A stretch of 14,503 bases of DNA from JAVXNW01 sp036645575 (GTDB lineage: Bacteria > Bacillota > Clostridia > Christensenellales > Aristaeellaceae). The DNA is taken from NCBI GenBank assembly GCA_036645575.1, contig JAVXNW010000065.1, positions 1 through 14,503 of the forward strand, given 5' to 3'. The notes below the pieces were generated by a model. It did not search any database. It was not told where the DNA came from and saw nothing but the letters and a program-made list of their open reading frames with translations. Below are positions 12,871 to 14,503 of this stretch, piece by piece (the first letter of the stretch is position 1; every line of letters starts with the position of its first letter). The translations under genes were made by a program, and so were the position numbers.

Positions 12871-13396
12871 AAAGCGTCGCGCGCTGATCGTGGACGGCTA
12901 CAACGTGCTCGGCGCGTGGCGCGGCGATATGCGCGGGCGCGCGATGGACGATGCACGGGACCAGCTGACCGAGATGCTGCGCGACTACGCGGGGTTTCTG
13001 GGCTATCCGGTGACGGTGGTGTACGACGCGTGGCAATCGACCCGCATGGCGCGCACGGTGGAAAAGCAGGGCCTTTTCACGGTGGTGTTCACCCAGCGCG
13101 GGGAGACGGCCGACCAGCGGATCGAGCGCATGGTGGACGACCAAGCGCAGGCCATAGCGCTTGATCAGCTGGAGATGCGCGTGGCGACGTCCGACGGGGT
13201 AGAGCAGACGGTGGTCATGGGGCGCGGCGCGATCCGCGTGTCGGCGCGCGAGCTCTTGAATGAAATGGAACAATTGCGCCAAGCCGGGCGCGCGCAGGCG
13301 AATGCGCCTGTGCGCCCCGGCAAAGCGAGCGTGATGGAACACCTGCCCGAGGATGTCCGTCAGAAGCTCGAAAAGATGCGCAGAGGAGGTAACTAA
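12863..13396 (+). CDS. rae1: NYN-domain ribosome-dependent endoribonuclease Rae1 (YacP)
   Basis: Product of 177 aa, the family length. In Bacillus, Rae1 enters the ribosomal A site and cleaves mRNA being translated. NYN/PIN-like acidic residues are visible: Asp11 in IVDGYNVLGAW, Asp55 in VVYDAW, Glu81 and Asp84 in RGETADQRIE, and Asp111 in VATSDGVEQ. The C-terminal tail (145-177) is basic. Start ATG overlaps the rlmB stop by 8 bp; sigH follows after 3 bp, so translation is likely coupled. The position between rlmB and sigH is the conserved one. Confidence 0.94.
   Translation: MRKKRRALIVDGYNVLGAWRGDMRGRAMDDARDQLTEMLRDYAGFLGYPVTVVYDAWQSTRMARTVEKQGLFTVVFTQRGETADQRIERMVDDQAQAIALDQLEMRVATSDGVEQTVVMGRGAIRVSARELLNEMEQLRQAGRAQANAPVRPGKASVMEHLPEDVRQKLEKMRRGGN
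13384..13390 (+). promoter_or_regulatory. SD sequence that supports the TTG start of sigH
   Basis: AGGAGGT, inside the end of rae1, lies 9 nt before TTG 13400. No ATG lies at a suitable distance; the first in-frame ATG is at codon 8 and lacks its own SD. Confidence 0.75.
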
Positions 13397-13399
13397 AGT

Positions 13400-14014
13400 T
13401 TGTACGAGCAATTCGAAGGAATGCCGGACGACGAGGTCGTAAAGCTTGCGCAGGGCGCGGACGATGCGGCGCTTGAATACCTGCTCAACAAATACAAAAA
13501 CTTTGTGCGATCCAAGGCGCGCAGCTATTTCCTGATCGGCGCGGACCACGAAGACATTGTGCAGGAAGGCATGATCGGGCTGTACAAGGCGATTCGCGAC
13601 TTTAAGGAAGAGAAGCTCGCGTCCTTTCGCGCGTTTGCGGAGCTGTGCATCACGCGTCAGATCATCACGGCGATCAAGACGGCGACGCGGCAAAAGCACA
13701 TCCCGCTCAACAGCTACGTGTCGCTCAACAAGCCGATCTACGACGAGGATTCCGACAGGACGCTGCTCGACGTGATCACGGAGGGCTGGAGCTCCAACCC
13801 GGAGGACATGATCATCAACCAAGAGGACGTGTCGATCATCGAGGGGCGAATCGGGGAGATGCTGTCGGGGCTTGAGAAGCAGGCGCTGCTCAGCTATCTG
13901 GAGGGCAAGAGCTACCAAGAGATTTCTGGGGAGATGGGCCGGCACGTAAAGTCGATTGACAACGCGCTTCAGCGGGTAAAGCGCAAGCTCCAGAAGTACT
14001 TAGAGGAGAAATGA
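13400..14014 (+). CDS. sigH: RNA polymerase sigma factor SigH (Spo0H)
   Basis: Product of 204 aa (Bacillus SigH about 218). SigH directs transcription at the transition to stationary phase, competence and sporulation. Region 2 is strongly SigH-like: NKYKNFVRSKARSYFLIGAD (30-49), DIVQEGMIGLYKAIRDF, then AFAELCITRQIITAIKTATRQ, followed by HIPLNSYVSLNKPIYDEDSD. Region 4 ends YQEISGEMGRHVKSIDNALQ and KRKLQKYLEEK. TTG start with AGGAGGT at 13384-13390; a rare start codon may keep the level low. It is last in the rhaB-sigH cluster. Its presence makes sporulation ancestry likely but does not prove that the organism sporulates. Confidence 0.96.
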   Translation: MYEQFEGMPDDEVVKLAQGADDAALEYLLNKYKNFVRSKARSYFLIGADHEDIVQEGMIGLYKAIRDFKEEKLASFRAFAELCITRQIITAIKTATRQKHIPLNSYVSLNKPIYDEDSDRTLLDVITEGWSSNPEDMIINQEDVSIIEGRIGEMLSGLEKQALLSYLEGKSYQEISGEMGRHVKSIDNALQRVKRKLQKYLEEK

Positions 14015-14068
14015 CGCACGCCGCTCAAACAATTTACGATTCGCGGCGGTCATCCGGCCATTTTGGTG

Positions 14069-14097
14069 TTGACAAAAGGTTCTTGTTTCGCTACAAT
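14069..14097 (+). promoter_or_regulatory. Strong sigma-A-type promoter of tRNA-Gly and tuf
   Basis: TTGACA (14069-14074) and TACAAT (14092-14097) with a 17-bp spacer, close to consensus, as expected for stable RNA and EF-Tu. Transcription would start near 14104, 26 nt before the tRNA. Confidence 0.9.
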
Positions 14098-14128
14098 AGG
14101 CGATGGTACCCTGTGTAGCGGGCATGCG

Positions 14129-14203
<75 letters not shown>

Positions 14204-14241
14204 TAAAATACATTCACGACGTTTAAGGGAGGAAGACCACC

Positions 14242-14503
<262 letters not shown>

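Noticed and set aside
14015..14050. CGCCGC/GCGGCG stem after sigH as a terminator
   Set aside because: The stem is only 6 bp with an 18-base loop and no T-run follows directly.

Overview
The window looks like chromosomal DNA from a GC-rich member of the Bacillota (Clostridia-like). Several genes are typical of that phylum: an L27 with a cleavable N-terminal extension next to its protease Prp, Mini-RNase III (MrnC), Rae1/YacP, the sporulation-associated sigma factor SigH, and the UPF0237/UPF0210 pair. Strong SD sequences and TTGACA/TATAAT-type promoters with 17-bp spacers occur throughout. The exact genus cannot be read from the sequence.

Layout. 1-1280 (minus): ribosomal operon rplU-prp-rpmA, with its promoter, a structured leader (candidate L21 leader) and a terminator. 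1377-2957 (plus): a secreted cell-wall protein (signal peptide, two BIG2 domains, SHOCT-like helix pair, NlpC/P60-like domain), divergent from rplU and ending in a bidirectional terminator. 2995-5655 (minus): an MgtA-type Mg2+ P-type ATPase. Its long 5' region carries a well-initiated 33-codon upstream ORF, a folded RNA and, further up, a 161-bp MITE-like element with terminal inverted repeats and a TTA target duplication. 6246-6945 (plus): an unrecognised four-helix membrane protein with a charged repetitive tail. 7077-8793 (minus): an ACT-domain regulator and a PFL-like (UPF0210) protein in one operon, facing the membrane protein across a bidirectional terminator. 8794-9482: an intergenic region without genes but with a cluster of DnaA-box-like sequences and two identical Spo0A-box-like 10-mers. 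9483-14014 (plus): rhamnulokinase, mrnC, rlmB, rae1 and sigH, tightly packed or overlapping. 14069-14503 (plus): strong promoter, tRNA-Gly(CCC) and the start of tuf, cut by the window end.

Functionally, the right half is an RNA-processing/translation cluster (MrnC: 23S rRNA maturation; RlmB: 23S methylation; Rae1: ribosome-associated mRNA cleavage; SigH; EF-Tu) that resembles the mrnC-rlmB-yacP-sigH block of Bacillus. The left half is more mosaic.

The most interesting points are three. First, the DnaA/Spo0A-box region near 8.96-9.27 kb, where every gene to the right runs rightward and the two genes immediately to the left run leftward, is a candidate replication origin or DnaA-binding locus without dnaA beside it. 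Second, the mgtA leader has an upstream ORF but no recognisable M-box. Third, the MITE-like element lies in the same intergenic region. None of these was tested computationally here.
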